A stretch of 46,997 bases of DNA. Origin: Pedosphaera sp. GTDB lineage: Bacteria; Verrucomicrobiota; Verrucomicrobiia; Limisphaerales; UBA9464. Below the pieces are notes generated by a model, which ran no database searches, was not told where the DNA came from, and saw only the letters and a program-made list of their open reading frames with translations. The position numbers were made by a program, and so were the translations under genes. Of this stretch, positions 36,997 to 45,280 are shown one piece after another. Numbering within the stretch: the stretch's first letter is position 1; each line of letters begins with the position of its first letter. The DNA lies in contig SIBK01000031.1 of assembly GCA_009695205.1 (NCBI GenBank), positions 1 to 46,997 on the forward strand, given 5' to 3'.

Positions 36997-37458
36997 TCAG
37001 ATAACAAAGTCCATCGGGCCCATGGGAACTGAACGGAGTTTTTGAGCGCGGGCGATCAAATCCACCAGGGTGGTCTTCTCCATCATTTGCGCCACGGTGT
37101 CCCGCACTTCCTTCATCACGGAGCGAAGCGCACAGCGGGTTTCATCCGGACACGAGCACTTTTCATAGAAGCGCTCGCTGACACAACTTACCGGAGACAG
37201 AGCTCCATCGATGTACCGGATAATTCTCGCGAGGGGGATCTCCGCAGGGGCCAAGGCAAGACGATATCCACCTGCCATGCCTCGACGACTCTCGACAAGT
37301 CCACTGGATTTTAGGTCATTGAGAATCTGCTCGAGGAAACGCTTGGGAATATTCTGCTCATCAGACAACGTCTGGATCGACACCACCGGTCCGCCGTACC
37401 GCTCTGCGAGAAGTTGCATGGCTCGAAGCGCGTACTCGCCTCGGACGGAAAGTTTCAT
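36997..37458 (-). CDS. Rrf2/IscR/CymR-family transcriptional regulator
   Basis: A 153-residue winged-helix regulator: MKLSVRGEYALRAMQLLAER opens the family, the recognition helix is in PKRFLEQILNDLKSSGLVE, and the wing SRRGMAGGYRLA matches closely. A cysteine cluster C92, C101, C103, C109 (SCVSERFYEKCSCPDETRC) lies where IscR holds its [2Fe-2S] ligands, with altered spacing. CymR of Gram-positives, which represses sulfur uptake, lacks them; this one could sense iron-sulfur status or redox. It is divergent from the sulfate importer genes, making those the likely target. Two inverted repeats lie between. Confidence 0.92.
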   Translation of the reverse strand: MKLSVRGEYALRAMQLLAERYGGPVVSIQTLSDEQNIPKRFLEQILNDLKSSGLVESRRGMAGGYRLALAPAEIPLARIIRYIDGALSPVSCVSERFYEKCSCPDETRCALRSVMKEVRDTVAQMMEKTTLVDLIARAQKLRSVPMGPMDFVI

Positions 37459-37481
37459 AGCAACACCAGTAGATAATAAAC

Positions 37482-37494
37482 GATCAAATTGATC
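37482..37494. promoter_or_regulatory. Palindrome in the Rrf2 leader, candidate operator
   Basis: GATCAA-A-TTGATC is a perfect inverted repeat 24 bp before the Rrf2 start, in an AT-rich stretch. The position suits autoregulation by the Rrf2 protein. Binding is inferred, not shown. Confidence 0.4.
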
Positions 37495-37563
37495 AAGTAT
37501 TTCAGTCTCAAATTATTTTAACAGCATTCAGTGCTCATGGTTAATAGGTTACAAATCATTACC

Positions 37564-37586
37564 ATCTCTATTGCATAAGTAGAGAT
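37564..37586. promoter_or_regulatory. Inverted repeat upstream of sulfate importer, candidate operator
   Basis: ATCTCTA (37564-37570) and TAGAGAT (37580-37586) are a perfect 7-bp inverted repeat spaced by nine bases, about 50 bp before the sbp start. The spacing puts the two half-sites just over one and a half helical turns apart centre to centre. A likely site for a dimeric regulator such as the adjacent Rrf2 protein. Confidence 0.4.
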
Positions 37587-37637
37587 TTGTGCAATCATTC
37601 AGGTTCCGTATCCCGGAATTCATTCAGTTTGCCTCAC

Positions 37638-38660
37638 ATGGCACGCATCGTTCGAGCATGGTTGTTTGGATCGCTCCTGCTAGGGGCGGCGTTGGGCATT
37701 TCCTGCACCGATCCTCATCGCCTGTCGCTGCTGAACGTATCGTTCGATCCGACTCGCGAATTTTTTGGAGAGATTAACGCGGCTTTTTTGAAGAATTGGC
37801 AGGCTACCAATGCGACGGTGTTGCGGATCCAGCAATCCCATGGCGGATCCGCGAAGCAGGCGCGCGCGGTAATTGACGGGCTGGATGCGGACGTGGTGAC
37901 GCTGGCGCTTGGGCACGACATTGACCGGATTTCCGGGGAAACCCGGATTCTGCCGAGTGATTGGCAACAACGATTGCCCAATCATTCCACGCCCTACACG
38001 TCAACGGTGGTATTCGTGGTACGGAAGGGAAATCCGAAGAACATTGTGAACTGGCCGGACCTTGTCCGGCTCGGTGTGGAGGTCATCACGCCGAACCCCA
38101 AGTCCAGCGGCGGCGCCCGATGGAATTACATGGCAGCGTACGGCTGGGCTCGCCGACAACCGGGTGGGGACGATCGGACTGCTCGGGAATTTGTGGCTCG
38201 AATGTTTCAAAATGTGCCCGTGCTTGATTCAGGCTCCCGGGGCGCCACCGTGACCTTTCTTCAGCGAGGCATTGGCGACGTCCTTCTAACGTGGGAGAGC
38301 GAGGCACATCAGGCATTATCCCATGCGGAAGGATTGTCGGGTGAAATTGTGACTCCGCCCGAAAGCATCGTGGCGGAGCCCCCGGTGGCTGTGATCGACC
38401 GGAACGCGCGAAAGCACGGCGTTCTGCCGCTGGCCGAGTCCTATTTACGGTTCCTTTACACAGAGGAAGCCCAGGGGATCGCGGCTCGGTATTATTTTCG
38501 CCCTCAATTGGAGGACGCGGCGGAGAAGGCGGGAGTTCATTTCCCTCCGATTGTACGCTTTACTTTGGCAGAGATCTGCGGTGACTGGCGAACCGTTCAC
38601 GAGGCGCACTTTGCTACGGACGGGTGGTTTGACCAAATCCAGAGCCGGAGGAGACCGTGA
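37638..38660 (+). CDS. sbp: Sulfate/thiosulfate-binding protein
   Basis: 340 residues from the ATG at 37638 (a TTG at 37587 is less likely because it buries the signal peptide). The N-terminal leader ends GAALGISC, so it may be a lipoprotein, though the lipobox is imperfect. Family phrases are clear: LNVSFDPTREFFGEINAAF, DADVVTLALGHDID, TSTVVFVVRKGNPKNI, TPNPKSSGGARWNYMAAYGW and RGATVTFLQRGIGDVLLTWE. It captures sulfate or thiosulfate in the periplasm for the CysTWA importer. Its stop overlaps the next gene's start (GTGA). Confidence 0.94.
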   Translation: MARIVRAWLFGSLLLGAALGISCTDPHRLSLLNVSFDPTREFFGEINAAFLKNWQATNATVLRIQQSHGGSAKQARAVIDGLDADVVTLALGHDIDRISGETRILPSDWQQRLPNHSTPYTSTVVFVVRKGNPKNIVNWPDLVRLGVEVITPNPKSSGGARWNYMAAYGWARRQPGGDDRTAREFVARMFQNVPVLDSGSRGATVTFLQRGIGDVLLTWESEAHQALSHAEGLSGEIVTPPESIVAEPPVAVIDRNARKHGVLPLAESYLRFLYTEEAQGIAARYYFRPQLEDAAEKAGVHFPPIVRFTLAEICGDWRTVHEAHFATDGWFDQIQSRRRP

Positions 38661-39487
38661 AACAAACCTGCAAAACGCGAAGGCTGCTACCGGGATTCCG
38701 ACTCACACTCGGGTTCACGCTTTTTTATCTGAGCGTGGTGGTGCTGGTTCCCATGTCTGCGATGATCCTGCGCGGTTCCGGAATCGGTTGGGATGGATTC
38801 TGGAAGCACGTGCTCCATCCGCGGGCGATTGCCGCGTATCAGCTTTCCTTGGTCGCGTCATTGACGGCGGCGTTGCTGAACGTTCTGTTTGGCACCTTGG
38901 TTGCTTGGGTGCTGGTGCGGTATACATTTCCTGGCCGGCGTTTGATGGATGCGTTGGTGGATGTGCCGTTCGCGTTGCCGACTGCGGTGGCCGGACTCAC
39001 CTTGGGCAACCTTTACGGACCTCAAGGCTGGATCGGGCAATGGCTCATCCCCATGGGAATTGCCGGAGTGAATTCCCGGTTCGGAGTGGTTATAGCCCTT
39101 ATGTTTGTGAGTCTCCCGTTCGTTGTCCGCACGGTGCAGCCGGTATTGGAGTCCTTCGAGCAAGAAGTTGAAGAGGCCGCGGCGACCCTGGGAGCGGGGC
39201 GATGGAGGACATTTTTCCGAGTGGTGTTGCCGACTCTTCTGCCCTCGATCATCACCGGGTTTGCCCTGGCCTTTGCTCGCGCCTTGGGTGAGTTCGGCAG
39301 CATACAATTTGTGTCTGGCAGCATCCCGTTCAAGACAGAGATCGCTCCGCAGATCTTAATCCAGCATCTTGACGAACACGAAACAGCTGGAGCGATTGCT
39401 GTGGCGCTCTTCCTTTTGATCATCTCGTTCCTGATCTTGGGAACGATCAATCTCATCGAATCCTGGGCCCGACGTTTCCAAAACTAA
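38657..39487 (+). CDS. cysT: Sulfate ABC transporter permease CysT (CysU)
   Basis: A 276-residue inner-membrane permease with about six membrane helices and the EAA loop for the ATPase contact (EEAAATLGAGRWRTFFRVVL). Family phrases include LPTAVAGLTLGNLYGPQGWI and ALGEFGSIQFVSGSIPFKTE. The GTG start overlaps the sbp stop by four bases, so translation is coupled. It forms the channel with CysW. Confidence 0.95.
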   Translation: MKQTCKTRRLLPGFRLTLGFTLFYLSVVVLVPMSAMILRGSGIGWDGFWKHVLHPRAIAAYQLSLVASLTAALLNVLFGTLVAWVLVRYTFPGRRLMDALVDVPFALPTAVAGLTLGNLYGPQGWIGQWLIPMGIAGVNSRFGVVIALMFVSLPFVVRTVQPVLESFEQEVEEAAATLGAGRWRTFFRVVLPTLLPSIITGFALAFARALGEFGSIQFVSGSIPFKTEIAPQILIQHLDEHETAGAIAVALFLLIISFLILGTINLIESWARRFQN

Positions 39488-39492
39488 TTCCC

Positions 39493-40437
39493 ATGGCTGG
39501 CAGCGTTCGCAGAAAGCTAACTCCCGCAAATACACGGTCGCGGCGGGGGGCTGATGAATCGCGATTAACGCAATGGATCCTGATCAGCGTTGCGGCGATC
39601 TTCGTGGGTCTATTCCTTGTCCTTCCGTTGGTGAGCATGTTTTACGAGGCGTTTCGAAGGGGGCCTATGGCCTATTTTGCCGCCCTCACCCAGGAGAACA
39701 CGCTGGATTCCATCCGCTATACTCTCACGATCGCACTGCTGGTCGTGCCTTTGAATGCACTGTTTGGCATGGCAGCGGCGTGGGCTCTGACGCGGTTTCA
39801 GTTCCGCGGAAAGGCCCTGCTCACCACTTTGATCGACCTGCCGTTCGCAATCTCTCCGGTGGTCGTTGGCGTCATGTTAATCGCTCTGTTTGGATACCAA
39901 GGCTGGCTGGGACCCTGGCTGCGCGAGCACGATCTGAAGGTGGTTTTCGCCCTGCCTGGCATGGTTTTGGCCACGGTCTTTGTCACCTTCCCCTTCGTGG
40001 CGCGCGAGTTGATCCCCATGATGCAGAGTCAAGGCACCGAACCAGAACAGGCCGCCCTCACCCTCGGCGCAAGCGGTTGGCAGGTCTTCTGGCACGTAAC
40101 GCTTCCGAGCATCAAATGGGCGCTCCTTTACGGATTAATCCTGACCACTGCCCGCGCCATGGGAGAATTTGGCGCGGTGTTCGTCGTCAGCAATCGCATC
40201 GCTGGCGAAATGCCCATACCGCTTTGGGTGGATAATTTGAATGCTGATCACCGGGGATCCGATGCCTTCGCGGTTGCCAGCCTGCTCGCCTTTCTCGCAC
40301 TGGGAACACTCATGCTCAAGGCATGGTTAGAATCTCGACACCAACGGGAGGAGGCCGCCGGTATGTGGATAACGGCCGCTCCGGTCGTCAACTCCGGCGA
40401 GTCCGAAACGGCCTTCACTTCCAACACTCCCTCATGA
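39493..40437 (+). CDS. cysW: Sulfate ABC transporter permease CysW
   Basis: A 314-residue permease, partner of CysT, with six membrane helices and the EAA loop EQAALTLGASGWQVFWHVTL. The core ARAMGEFGAVFVVSNRIAGE and PLWVDNLNADHRGSDAFAVA are typical. A polar tail of about 20 residues extends past the usual end (HQREEAAGMWITAAP and on). Five bases after CysT, and its TGA overlaps the cysA start (ATGA). Confidence 0.95.
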   Translation: MAGSVRRKLTPANTRSRRGADESRLTQWILISVAAIFVGLFLVLPLVSMFYEAFRRGPMAYFAALTQENTLDSIRYTLTIALLVVPLNALFGMAAAWALTRFQFRGKALLTTLIDLPFAISPVVVGVMLIALFGYQGWLGPWLREHDLKVVFALPGMVLATVFVTFPFVARELIPMMQSQGTEPEQAALTLGASGWQVFWHVTLPSIKWALLYGLILTTARAMGEFGAVFVVSNRIAGEMPIPLWVDNLNADHRGSDAFAVASLLAFLALGTLMLKAWLESRHQREEAAGMWITAAPVVNSGESETAFTSNTPS

Positions 40438-41531
40438 GCATCGAGTTGCGCAATATTTCCAAGCGGTTTGGCGACATCACCGCCGTTAAAAATATTTCCT
40501 TCACCGTTGGCGAAGGCGAACTCGTCGGCCTCCTCGGACCTAGCGGCGGTGGAAAGACCACCGTTCTCCGCATGATCGCCGGCCTTGAAACTCCGACCGA
40601 AGGGGACCTGTTTGTCCGTGGTCGGCGGATGAATGATGTTCCCGTCCAGACCCGGAACATCGGCTTCGTTTTCCAGGGGTATGCCCTGTTCAAGACGATG
40701 ACTGTTTTTGACAATATCGCCTTCGGACTAAAGATTCAGAAGCAACGACCTATTGACATCACGGCCCGTGTCGAGGATTTGGTGAAAACCTTGGGTTTGG
40801 AAGGACTGGAGCGGCGGTTCCCTCATCAGTTGAGCGGCGGACAGCGGCAACGGGTCGCCATCGCCCGCGCCCTCGCCCCAAAGCCAAACGTGCTTCTCCT
40901 CGACGAACCTTTTGGGGCGGTCGATGCCAAGATTCGACAGGAACTCCGTGAGTGGCTGGTGCAACTTCACGACGAACTGAATGTCACCACTGTCTTTGTC
41001 ACCCACGATCAGGAAGAGGCAATGGAAGTCTCGAATCGAATTCTAATTTTCAGTCGCGGCAACCTCGAACAGCTCGGCACTCCGCGCGAAGTCTATGAAC
41101 AACCGCGAAACGAATTCGTCGCCCGCTTCATCGGGGTCATGAACGTGCTGGAAATGACGGTTTCTGGCGGCGTCGCCCGGCTGGGCGGACTCTCCTTCCC
41201 AGCCCACGGCCAGTCCGAAGGTCAGACGCTACGGATCGGCTTCCGGCCTTACGCAGTGCAGGTCTCGTCGTCCCCCAGCGAATACCGCCACCAGGCCTTG
41301 CTCAAGCACACTTATTTTCTTGGGATTATGCTCCGCCTCGAACTCGAAACACCCGATGGCCTGGTGGTCCGGGCGCGGATGAGCAAGGAGGACTACGCCC
41401 GCTTGAGCTTGCAGGACGGCATGGACGTGAGTTTCCAGATTCGAGAATACCGAGTATTAGCCCGTGAAGGGGAAAATCTAACGCCGGAGGTTTCCATCGC
41501 CCATCCCACAGTACTCGGCGAAGGGATCTAG
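40434..41531 (+). CDS. cysA: Sulfate/thiosulfate import ATPase CysA
   Basis: 365 residues from the ATG at 40434, overlapping cysW. ATPase motifs: Walker A GPSGGGKT (35-42), Q-loop FVFQGYALFKTMTVFDN, signature LSGGQRQRV, Walker B LLLDEPFGAVD, and the switch histidine in FVTHDQEEAMEV. A TOBE-type regulatory domain fills residues from about 240 (NRILIFSRGNLEQLGTPREV onward is the end of the ATPase, then RIGFRPYAVQVSSSPSEYR). It powers uptake through CysT/CysW. Last gene of the operon. Confidence 0.95.
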   Translation: MSIELRNISKRFGDITAVKNISFTVGEGELVGLLGPSGGGKTTVLRMIAGLETPTEGDLFVRGRRMNDVPVQTRNIGFVFQGYALFKTMTVFDNIAFGLKIQKQRPIDITARVEDLVKTLGLEGLERRFPHQLSGGQRQRVAIARALAPKPNVLLLDEPFGAVDAKIRQELREWLVQLHDELNVTTVFVTHDQEEAMEVSNRILIFSRGNLEQLGTPREVYEQPRNEFVARFIGVMNVLEMTVSGGVARLGGLSFPAHGQSEGQTLRIGFRPYAVQVSSSPSEYRHQALLKHTYFLGIMLRLELETPDGLVVRARMSKEDYARLSLQDGMDVSFQIREYRVLAREGENLTPEVSIAHPTVLGEGI

Positions 41532-41797
41532 CGTTGGGTGTTCACAGTAATCAATACTCCTCGCCCATCTGTTTGTCCCCATGCTCCGGGTTGGGGATGA
41601 GTGTGCGGGGCTTGGTCTTGGAAAGTTTGCGATGCCGAGCCCCCAAGTCGAACAGATTGGTCCGCTTGATTTTGACGACGACTTTACCCACGTCCATAGA
41701 GTGCCCGATCCAAGGAGACCGGGCAAGCACAGGATCATGGCATTGCTAGATGCCAAGTGTCCTTCCGGGACACGTGATCCGGAGAATGTTAGACGGA

Positions 41798-42604
41798 CTA
41801 ATCGACCCGAAACTCACTTCCCAATGCGTGGGTTGCCGGTGAACCGCCATTCAGGAATCGTGAATAGTCCGGGTCCTCGAGGAGATGCACCTTGGAGGAA
41901 CCCTCCACATTCCGGCGAATCATGAATTTCAATTCATCAAGATCGGTGGACCATCGCCCGCCATTGAAAAATTCGATCCCAGAAAATTGAATCTTGTAGA
42001 GAGCGCTCTTTGTATAGCATGTGCCCAGGTGTATATGCCGATATCCGGCTCGTGCGAAACGAGCCACCGCTGAGGTCATCATGTACAATCCAAGACTGCT
42101 GGAGAAGTATTCAAGCTCGTAAAACGCGTAGTAGTAATAGGCAATCCGAGGCTCATCGAGATACATCAGAACGCAACCTAACTCGTGCCTCTCTCCATCC
42201 CGTGTGACTTGAAACTGGAGAACATGCGATACGACCGGGGACGCCATCAGGCGATTCAGTCGTTCTTCCGGCATCACTTCTACCCCAAATCGTTCTCGTG
42301 CAAAGTGCAACCACCGACGCCGCCGATCGTCCGAGAAGTCGAACTCCGAACGAGGGGTCAGCAGGACTTCGACATCCTTGAATTTGCCCAGGATGCGCCT
42401 GTTTTCCGAGGACGGAGAAAATGCATTCAAGTGGACCCGAAGATTGCGGCAGAGATAGAAGCGATCCAGCAGGGGCGATCCCGGCAGAAAGCCTCTGGCA
42501 AAGAAGTCAGCCGGCGTTTCGCCACGTTCTGGAAACGCCCACACGATGTACGGATATAGATAGCGCGAATAATCCGGGGGCGCTTCAGAAAAGACCAGGC
42601 GCAT
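41798..42604 (-). CDS. Arginyl/leucyl-tRNA-protein transferase (Ate/Bpt)-like protein
   Basis: A 268-residue protein. The first third has LCRNLRVHLNAFSPSSENRR followed by ILGKFKDVEV, closely following the Ate/Bpt pattern in which a Cys-rich loop precedes LRV-x-V-x-x-F-x-P-S-x-x-x-R-R. The second half is a GNAT fold: YYYYAFYELEYFSSSLGLYM, GYRHIHLGTCYTKSALYKIQ and FNGGRWSTDLDELKFMIRR. Ate/Bpt enzymes put Leu or Arg on the N termini of proteins for degradation (N-end rule). The N-terminal cysteines are mostly absent (one Cys only), so a divergent or different aminoacyl-transfer role is possible; a plain GNAT acetyltransferase is the alternative. 56 bp after alr, same strand. Confidence 0.6.
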   Translation of the reverse strand: MRLVFSEAPPDYSRYLYPYIVWAFPERGETPADFFARGFLPGSPLLDRFYLCRNLRVHLNAFSPSSENRRILGKFKDVEVLLTPRSEFDFSDDRRRRWLHFARERFGVEVMPEERLNRLMASPVVSHVLQFQVTRDGERHELGCVLMYLDEPRIAYYYYAFYELEYFSSSLGLYMMTSAVARFARAGYRHIHLGTCYTKSALYKIQFSGIEFFNGGRWSTDLDELKFMIRRNVEGSSKVHLLEDPDYSRFLNGGSPATHALGSEFRVD

Positions 42605-42660
42605 GCGATGGGAGGCATGTTACCGAATCCAACAAGAGTCGCCAGAACAAAGGGTTCGAC

Positions 42661-43785
42661 TTACACGGTGATGCGGGGGAGGCGGCTTCGCCAGCCGGTC
42701 AAAATATCGTAACTCACACTGCCTTTCCATCGGGCGAGGTCGTGGGCCGTTATTTCGAGAGATCCCTGCGCCCCCATCACCACAACCTCATCCCAGCGGG
42801 CAGCGTCGGCAATGGGGGTGATATCCACCGCAAAGGCATCCATGGCCACGGAACCCAATATCGGCGCCTGCTGACCGCGAACCAGCACCCAGCCCGCGTT
42901 TCGAATCCGAGGAAATCCGTCCCCATAGCCCAGGGGGACAATTCCCACCCGCCGAGGGCCCTCTGCTTTCCAGCGCATCCCGTACCCCACCGCGTCACCG
43001 CTCTCCAGGGTTTTCACCACGGAGAGGCGGGCCTTAACGGTCATTACCGGCTCAATGCCGGAAATCCGCCGACAGACGGTCGACGGATAGACGCCGAGGG
43101 GCAGAATGCCGAGGCGGACAAGATTGAAGTGGGTCTCGGGCAGATCGAGGAAGCCGCCGCTGTTGGCCGTGTGCAGCCAACGGGGTGCGAGGCCACACCG
43201 GTGGGCGAGAGTCACGACCTCTTGAAACCGGGCTAATTGCTGGCGTGCGAACGTTTTGTCGGACTCATCGGATTGCGCGAAATGAGTGAACAAACCGTCG
43301 CAAACCACGCCCTGAGCGTTGATCGCCACGGAGAACAGGTCTTCCATCGCAGTCCAGCGCGCTCCATAGCGGCTCATGCCGGTGTCGACTTTGAGGTGCA
43401 GAGGCAATCGGGTGCCACGTTCGCGGCCTAGCTGATCCCAGGCTCTCGCGGTGTCGGGCTCCCCAGTTGCAACCGTCAGTCGGTGGTTGGCGCACCAGGG
43501 CAGTTCCTCCGGCAGGCGCTCGCCGATCATCAGAATTGGCGCTTGAATGCCCGCATCGCGCAAGGCGAGTGCTTCATCGAGCGTCACGACGCCCAACCAG
43601 TCCGCTCCGGAAGAGAGAGCGACGCGAGCCACTTCAATCGCACCGTGGCCGTAGGCGTTCGCCTTGATGACGTTCAATACGGAAACTCCCGCGGGTTTGT
43701 CTGCCGCAATTCGCAACCAATTTTCGCGAAGGCGCGTCCGGCTGATCTCAATCCACGCCGGGCGGAGATGGGAAGGCGGGTTCAT
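42661..43785 (-). CDS. alr: Alanine racemase
   Basis: 374 residues from the ATG at 43783-43785 (a longer frame to 43941 lies inside the upstream gene). PLP lysine Lys41 in NVIKANAYGHG, the second catalytic base Tyr268 in VGYGMRW and the family phrases LHLKVDTGMSRYG, LFTHFAQSDESDKTFARQQL and VMGAQGSLEITAHDLAR are all present. It interconverts L- and D-alanine for peptidoglycan. The start overlaps the upstream ATP-grasp gene (ATGA), so the two are translationally coupled. Confidence 0.95.
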   Translation of the reverse strand: MNPPSHLRPAWIEISRTRLRENWLRIAADKPAGVSVLNVIKANAYGHGAIEVARVALSSGADWLGVVTLDEALALRDAGIQAPILMIGERLPEELPWCANHRLTVATGEPDTARAWDQLGRERGTRLPLHLKVDTGMSRYGARWTAMEDLFSVAINAQGVVCDGLFTHFAQSDESDKTFARQQLARFQEVVTLAHRCGLAPRWLHTANSGGFLDLPETHFNLVRLGILPLGVYPSTVCRRISGIEPVMTVKARLSVVKTLESGDAVGYGMRWKAEGPRRVGIVPLGYGDGFPRIRNAGWVLVRGQQAPILGSVAMDAFAVDITPIADAARWDEVVVMGAQGSLEITAHDLARWKGSVSYDILTGWRSRLPRITV

Positions 43786-45083
43786 GAATTTCCGGGTGGC
43801 CAGAGGCTTTGTCCGACATCCTGCCGAAAATAGCTTCCAAGACTTCGGAGTCGCCGGATGTTTTCGTATGCCAGCCTTGTCGCCGAAGCGGCGGTCGGCC
43901 CTAGCCCGTTGATGTCCGCCAATCGGTGACCGGTGGCCCACAGCACCCCGCGCCCGTCCCCTTCCACTTCATTCCACCAAATATCGCAGGTCGGGCGCCC
44001 GCGACATTCCACCGGCACGCGCGGGCCCTGGAGTTGGGTATAAGGATATCCATAACCGGCCAAGGTTACGGAGCAGCCAAAATTTCGACGTGGGATCCAG
44101 CGGATCTGCAACGGCTCGTTGCGGACAACTGCGCGCAACAGGGTGCGAGGATGTTTTAGCGAACGTAGGATCATTGTACCGCTCGTGACACCCAGACGGA
44201 CGTTGTACTCAAGCACGTGCCAGTGGTTGCGGTGGCGCATTGCTGTGACCTGCACCGGACCGTGGAAGCCGACCTCCCGAAACCAAGGCAACAACGGCCA
44301 AATCAATTCGCGTGCCAGCCCGTATTTGTCGTTCGGATCCCGCTCAATCAGTCCGCCCAACGGTGCCCCGGCGACGATCCCGAAGTTTCCATCAAACGCC
44401 CGCTTGTATTCTTGATTGGTCACCAGCGAGTACACCTCGCCGCCACTGACGAGGGCGATGTGGCCGACTTCAGCCCGCCCGAGGTATTTCTGGAGGAAAA
44501 CGCCTTCCGAATCGTTGATCTGATCGAGCCAACTGCGAGTCTCGGCCACCGACTCACAGACGATCGTATGCACGGGACTATGGGGACCGCAGAGAGGATT
44601 CTTGATGACGAAGGGGCGACGGTGACGGTCCAGCCACTGCTGTGCTTCAGCGCGATTCGTGGCACGAAAAGATTGGGGGAACGGAATGCGATACCGGCGG
44701 CACAGTTGCCGGGCAAAGTCGCGATCCCGTTCGAGCAGGAGTGCGTCGCCCGTTGGGCATAGAATCGGTGCGCGTCGTTTGATCAATTCCTCGGCCACGG
44801 GCCACTGTGCCCATTCGATCGATTGCGGTACGATGACCTCCGGCTGGCATCGCTCCAGCCACTCGATCAACCCCCTGCCATTCTGCACGGGTGTGACGGA
44901 CGCAACCTGCGCGGGCGCCCAATGGCCGTAATCCCGGGTAAGTCCCACTGCAACGTCCGCGCCGTCCTGCCGCAGGATGGACGCCACTCCGTGCGCAAAA
45001 CATCCCACCCCGAGTACCGCCACGGAGGGGCGGTCGGTGCCATGCTTTTGAGTCGAGCTACGAATTTTGATACCCATTGCCAA
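43782..45083 (-). CDS. ATP-grasp ligase (PurD-like) coupled to alr
   Basis: A 433-residue cytoplasmic protein with an N-terminal dinucleotide-like domain (SVAVLGVGCFAHGVASILRQ), then an ATP-grasp fold: a flexible RDFARQLCRRYRIPFPQSF, FVIKNPLCGPHSPVHTI (ATP-binding lysine) and EYNVRLGVTSGTMILRSL near the metal site. The layout resembles glycinamide ribonucleotide synthetase (PurD) and related carboxylate-amine ligases, but it is not a canonical PurD: the GARS-specific motifs are not clear. Overlap with alr suggests that D- or L-alanine, or the cell-wall pathway, is its business. Substrate unknown. Confidence 0.75.
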   Translation of the reverse strand: MAMGIKIRSSTQKHGTDRPSVAVLGVGCFAHGVASILRQDGADVAVGLTRDYGHWAPAQVASVTPVQNGRGLIEWLERCQPEVIVPQSIEWAQWPVAEELIKRRAPILCPTGDALLLERDRDFARQLCRRYRIPFPQSFRATNRAEAQQWLDRHRRPFVIKNPLCGPHSPVHTIVCESVAETRSWLDQINDSEGVFLQKYLGRAEVGHIALVSGGEVYSLVTNQEYKRAFDGNFGIVAGAPLGGLIERDPNDKYGLARELIWPLLPWFREVGFHGPVQVTAMRHRNHWHVLEYNVRLGVTSGTMILRSLKHPRTLLRAVVRNEPLQIRWIPRRNFGCSVTLAGYGYPYTQLQGPRVPVECRGRPTCDIWWNEVEGDGRGVLWATGHRLADINGLGPTAASATRLAYENIRRLRSLGSYFRQDVGQSLWPPGNS

Positions 45084-45280
45084 CGTCGAGCGTTGGGACG
45101 GGACGAGAAACGCTCAGTTCCCTAAGCCTTAACCACCGGATCTCCGTCGAGTCAATGCGTTACCTGTGTTTCGATGAAAATTCCGCCGCCCGTCCGGCAG
45201 ATTGTTCGCAGGGGTGTGTGTTCACCATGGAAATCGGAGTTCGAACCACGGATGAACACAGAAAGCGCTGCGGATCCGAT

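Noticed and set aside
39157-39307. Arginine- and glutamine-rich minus-strand frames over the cysT gene
   Set aside because: Shadow frames of the membrane permease on the opposite strand, a common product of GC-rich codon use.
41532-41797. Gap between cysA and the Ate-like gene, open in several frames
   Set aside because: No frame shows protein-like conservation, ribosome site or repeat; treated as intergenic.
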